From Pseudolabrys sp. (GTDB lineage: Bacteria; Pseudomonadota; Alphaproteobacteria; Rhizobiales; Xanthobacteraceae), in NCBI GenBank assembly GCA_030684935.1, contig JAUXXH010000001.1:124001-188000 (forward strand): a stretch of 64,000 nucleotides of DNA, written 5' to 3'. The translations under genes and the position numbers were made by a program. The notes below the pieces were generated by a model. The model was not told the DNA's origin and did not search any database. It saw only the letters and a program-made list of their open reading frames with translations. This document shows, one piece after another, positions 61,682 through 64,000 of this stretch. The number at the start of each line of letters is the position of its first letter. The stretch's first letter is position 1.

Positions 61682-63166
61682 ATGTCGACAGCAGCAAAAC
61701 CATCCGCTTTCGCGGTCGCCGGGGCCATTGGCCTCGGCACGCTGGCGCTGGCGATCTGGGCTGTGATGGTGCTGACGCTGGCGGACCTGACCGGCAGCGA
61801 TCCGGCGGGCAATGCCATCGCCCAGGCCTATGCCACCATCGAACTGGTTGCGGTCTGGCTGCTTCTCGGGGCGCTGGCGGCGCTGGCGGCGACCAAGGGC
61901 ACCTTCGCGCGGCCAGCCGGTATCGCCGCGCTGGTGCTGATCCCCGTCTCGGGGCTCGCGGCGGTGCTGGCGCTGGGGCTGCTGAGCGAACCGAAGCTGG
62001 CGCCGTACCGATGGCCGATCATCATTCCGGCGCTGGTGCCGCCGCTGGTGATCGCTTTCTGCCTGTGGGTGCTGCTGCCACGGTGGCGCGCCGCCATTTC
62101 GGACCGCCGCGCCATCGCCATCGCCTGGGGCGGAGCGCTGGTCCTGAGCCTCGCCATTGTACCGATGGTGCTGCTGCGCGATCAGGCGGAAAAACGCCTC
62201 ATCGCACTGGAGGAAAAACAGGAGGCCGAATTCGCCAATTTGCCGACCGCCCCGGCGCTGTGGGACCTGACGCCGTTCCTGATCGCGCCCTCTGCGATTA
62301 AGAGGGCCGAGGCGCTGGAACGCGCGCGCCAGCTCGATCGGCGGCAGAGCGATGCCGAAGTGATGCTGGAGCGCGGCGATTTCCCCCTGCTCTACCTCGG
62401 TTCGCTCGATCTGACCCCGACGCCGTCCCTCTGCGACAAGGCGCGCGGCCTGCTGCGCCGGCGGCTCGAGCCGCTGGTGCTCAAGGAGGCCAATGCCAAG
62501 AACTACAAGGAGATCGTCGAGCCGGTGACCGGCGCGGTCGCGGCGATGGAATGGCTGGTCGGCTACGGCTGCGCGGCCGATGCCGAAGCGCAGGCCTGGG
62601 AGGCCGTGGCGAAAACCTATAGCGATCCCGGCTACGAGATTTATCGGCTGCGCGACCTGCGCGATCCGAACCGGCTTGGCCGCGTACTGCGTGAAGACCC
62701 GGCTCGCTTCTCCATGCTGACGCCGCAGGCGCATCTCAAGGCGTGGCTCAAATTCGCCGACGACAAGGCCCTGCGCGGCGAAGCCCTGGCCGGCGCCCGC
62801 AAAGGCGAGCGCCGCACCGCCGACGCGATCGAGATGCTCGGCAGCGAACAAGACGCATGGACCGTGATCCGCTATCTCCCGGCGCTCGATCTCGAACCGA
62901 CGCCCGCCTTGTGTCAGGCGGCAAGCGTCGAGTTGCGCAAACAGTTCGGCAAGATTTATCGGCCGGCCGCCGACGATCCGCGGCCCTATAGCGAACTGCT
63001 CGCACGGCTTGGCACCGGCGAGCAGTTCAAAGCCCTGATATGGCTGGCCTCGCATGGCTGCGAAAAAAATGCCCCGCTCGAGGAGGCCGACGCCCTGATC
63101 CGCAGCTATCAGAATTCGAGCGAGCGCGAAGCAATGCTGTCAAGCCTCGCACAAGCGCGGCGGTAG
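61682..63166 (+). CDS. Hypothetical membrane protein with internal repeat
   Basis: A 494-residue protein of unknown family. Residues 1-165 contain four hydrophobic segments (about 10-35, 50-70, 80-100, 112-133) and another at 147-165, so the soluble C-terminal two-thirds lie on one side of the membrane. That part holds a duplicated motif: LGSLDLTPTPSLC (239-251) with WLVGYGC (291-297), and LPALDLEPTPALC (399-411) with WLASHGC (454-460). The cysteine pairs are 46 and 49 residues apart. Paired cysteines suggest a periplasmic, disulfide-bonded domain. Divergent from the HtrA-type gene. Confidence 0.75.
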   Translation: MSTAAKPSAFAVAGAIGLGTLALAIWAVMVLTLADLTGSDPAGNAIAQAYATIELVAVWLLLGALAALAATKGTFARPAGIAALVLIPVSGLAAVLALGLLSEPKLAPYRWPIIIPALVPPLVIAFCLWVLLPRWRAAISDRRAIAIAWGGALVLSLAIVPMVLLRDQAEKRLIALEEKQEAEFANLPTAPALWDLTPFLIAPSAIKRAEALERARQLDRRQSDAEVMLERGDFPLLYLGSLDLTPTPSLCDKARGLLRRRLEPLVLKEANAKNYKEIVEPVTGAVAAMEWLVGYGCAADAEAQAWEAVAKTYSDPGYEIYRLRDLRDPNRLGRVLREDPARFSMLTPQAHLKAWLKFADDKALRGEALAGARKGERRTADAIEMLGSEQDAWTVIRYLPALDLEPTPALCQAASVELRKQFGKIYRPAADDPRPYSELLARLGTGEQFKALIWLASHGCEKNAPLEEADALIRSYQNSSEREAMLSSLAQARR

Positions 63167-63188
63167 TTGTAACCGCCGAGCTTCATTT

Positions 63189-63272
63189 CTACCGCCAGAA
63201 CAATGCCAGCAACAGAATGATCGGCAACGGCACGCCAACCATCCACAACGGTGCACCACGTCCGAATCCCAT
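63189..63272 (-). CDS. 27-residue hydrophobic small membrane protein
   Basis: A very short ORF (MGFGRGAPLWMVGVPLPIIL, then LLALFWR and a TAG stop), too short for normal gene callers. GGAGG lies 6 nt before the ATG, one of the best ribosome sites in the window. A basic N-terminus is followed by a single membrane helix and a C-terminal Arg, the plan of known small membrane proteins. It lies antisense in the gap between a hypothetical gene and the truncated membrane-protein gene. Function unknown. Confidence 0.6.
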   Translation of the reverse strand: MGFGRGAPLWMVGVPLPIILLLALFWR

Positions 63273-63369
63273 GTCAGCCTCCTTCGTTTTGATGGCGGGC
63301 TAATCCATTACGGCCCCAAATTGTTCCATCGCCGCTCGATCACGCGCGGTAACAAAATCCGGACATAAC

Positions 63370-63394
63370 GGAACTTTGGATTGGAGGCGGGGTT
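63370..63394 (+). promoter_or_regulatory. EcfG-type general stress promoter
   Basis: GGAAC (63370-63374), a 17-nt spacer, then GTT (63392-63394): the consensus of EcfG-dependent general stress promoters of alphaproteobacteria. Transcription would start near 63402, leaving about 40 nt before the ATG at 63442. No comparable match was seen upstream of the DUF892 gene. Confidence 0.5.
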
Positions 63395-63441
63395 AAGCCC
63401 ATGCGAGCGCAATCATTCCGCTTGCCGGAGGCGGAAGCACG

Positions 63442-64000
63442 ATGATCAACGACACGGGCAGACTGACGATCGACGATTCACGTTCGGCCGTGAGCTGGCA
63501 AGCCATTGCGGCCGGCGCCACCGCGTCGATCGCGCTGACCTTTGTCCTCTTGGCGTTCGGCATCGGCGTCGGCTTTTCGGTGGTATCGCCGTGGGCCGGT
63601 GAAGGAATATCGGCGACTGCATTCACGATCTCCGCCGGCATCTATCTGGTCGTCGTCGCCATGCTCGCATCGACCATTGGCGGCTACATCGCCGGCCGGC
63701 TGCGCACGCAATGGAACGGCGTCAACGAACACGAGCGTTACTTCCGCGACTCGGCGCACGGCTTTTTGGTGTGGGCCCTCGCCACCATCGTCAGCGCGGC
63801 GGTGCTTGGCGGCGCTCTCACCCACGTCATGGCCGGCGCCAGCGCCGGACTTGCCCCTGCCACCATGACGGCGTCGCAGGGCTCGCCCGCCGATCTGTAT
63901 ATCGACAATCTGCTGCGCACTGATCCGATGCCGGGGATCCCTGCGGAACGCACCAACCAGGCCACCACGCCGACCACGCAGGAGCAGCAGACCGCGCCGC
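63442..64000 (+). CDS. Hypothetical membrane protein (truncated by window end)
   Basis: The first 186 codons of a gene that runs past the right edge. It has three hydrophobic segments (about residues 20-45, 60-80 and 110-135), the second with a GGYIAGRLRTQW turn and followed by NEHERYFRDSAHG, and then a low-complexity, Thr/Gln/Pro-rich tail. GGAGGCGGAAGCACG precedes the ATG. An EcfG-like promoter lies 48-72 nt upstream, suggesting stress control. I do not recognise the family. Confidence 0.75.
   Translation, partial: MINDTGRLTIDDSRSAVSWQAIAAGATASIALTFVLLAFGIGVGFSVVSPWAGEGISATAFTISAGIYLVVVAMLASTIGGYIAGRLRTQWNGVNEHERYFRDSAHGFLVWALATIVSAAVLGGALTHVMAGASAGLAPATMTASQGSPADLYIDNLLRTDPMPGIPAERTNQATTPTTQEQQTAP

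Noticed and set aside
63303-63327. GGAAC on the minus strand upstream of the 27-residue ORF
   Set aside because: The bases at the -10 position read GAT, not GTT, so the match is only partial.
1-64000. tRNA, rRNA, CRISPR, toxin-antitoxin and transposase genes
   Set aside because: None was recognised by eye on either strand; a tRNAscan or CRISPR search would be needed to exclude them firmly.

Overview
The window is high-GC DNA from an alphaproteobacterium of the order Hyphomicrobiales, most like the Bradyrhizobium / Rhodopseudomonas / Pseudolabrys group. I infer this from protein character: an rne | amiC-mrcA-prfB block, a sufS2-sufB-x-sufC-sufD-sufS-sufT-sufA operon with an Irr/ICE-like site, a porin of the rhizobial type, an EcfG-type promoter, and two complete TRAP transporters. 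About 50 protein genes are visible, densely packed on both strands. I saw no rRNA or tRNA gene, no CRISPR array and no insertion sequence.

Layout. 1-8.8 kb: TauE/SafE-type exporter, flavin reductase, MAPEG protein, an alpha/beta hydrolase behind aidB, argC with a long structured leader, a Tat-exported metallo-hydrolase, DedA and AI-2E-family membrane proteins. 9-12.1 kb: TRAP operon 1 (dctP-dctQ-dctM order). 12.2-17.3 kb: parE, a small secreted protein, and a three-gene run (hydrolase, isoprenylcysteine-type methyltransferase, pobA). 17.4-21.9 kb: DEAD-box helicase, diguanylate cyclase, porin, TfoX-like protein. 21.9-29.4 kb: the complete SUF iron-sulfur assembly operon, read right to left. 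29.5-33.3 kb: an alpha/beta hydrolase, then an AT-richer stretch holding a 656-residue protein with a PD-(D/E)XK nuclease signature, then anmK. 33.3-36.6 kb: TRAP operon 2. 36.9-46 kb: tyrS, a very large AsmA-like protein, a Bcp-type peroxiredoxin, an M23 peptidase and a NodU/TobZ-type carbamoyltransferase. 46-55.7 kb: prfB with its programmed frameshift, a ferritin-like DUF892 protein, mrcA, amiC, and divergently rne after a 0.8 kb leader region. 55.7-64 kb: aldolase/dehydrogenase fusion, PsiF-like protein, GAF-PAS-GGDEF-EAL protein, an HtrA-type protease without signal peptide, a repeat-containing membrane protein, a 27-codon membrane ORF, and a truncated membrane protein behind an EcfG-like promoter.

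Most of this is housekeeping: cell-wall synthesis and turnover (mrcA, amiC, anmK, M23), translation (tyrS, prfB), RNA decay (rne, DEAD helicase), chromosome segregation (parE) and Fe-S assembly (suf). The two most interesting places are (1) the roughly 200-nt argC leader, which carries a good promoter, a possible leaderless 20-codon Arg-rich peptide ORF and three mutually exclusive hairpins, and so looks like a transcription or translation attenuator; and (2) the compositionally foreign, stand-alone PD-(D/E)XK protein gene at 30.2-32.2 kb, which has the look of a single-gene defence or mobile-element function.
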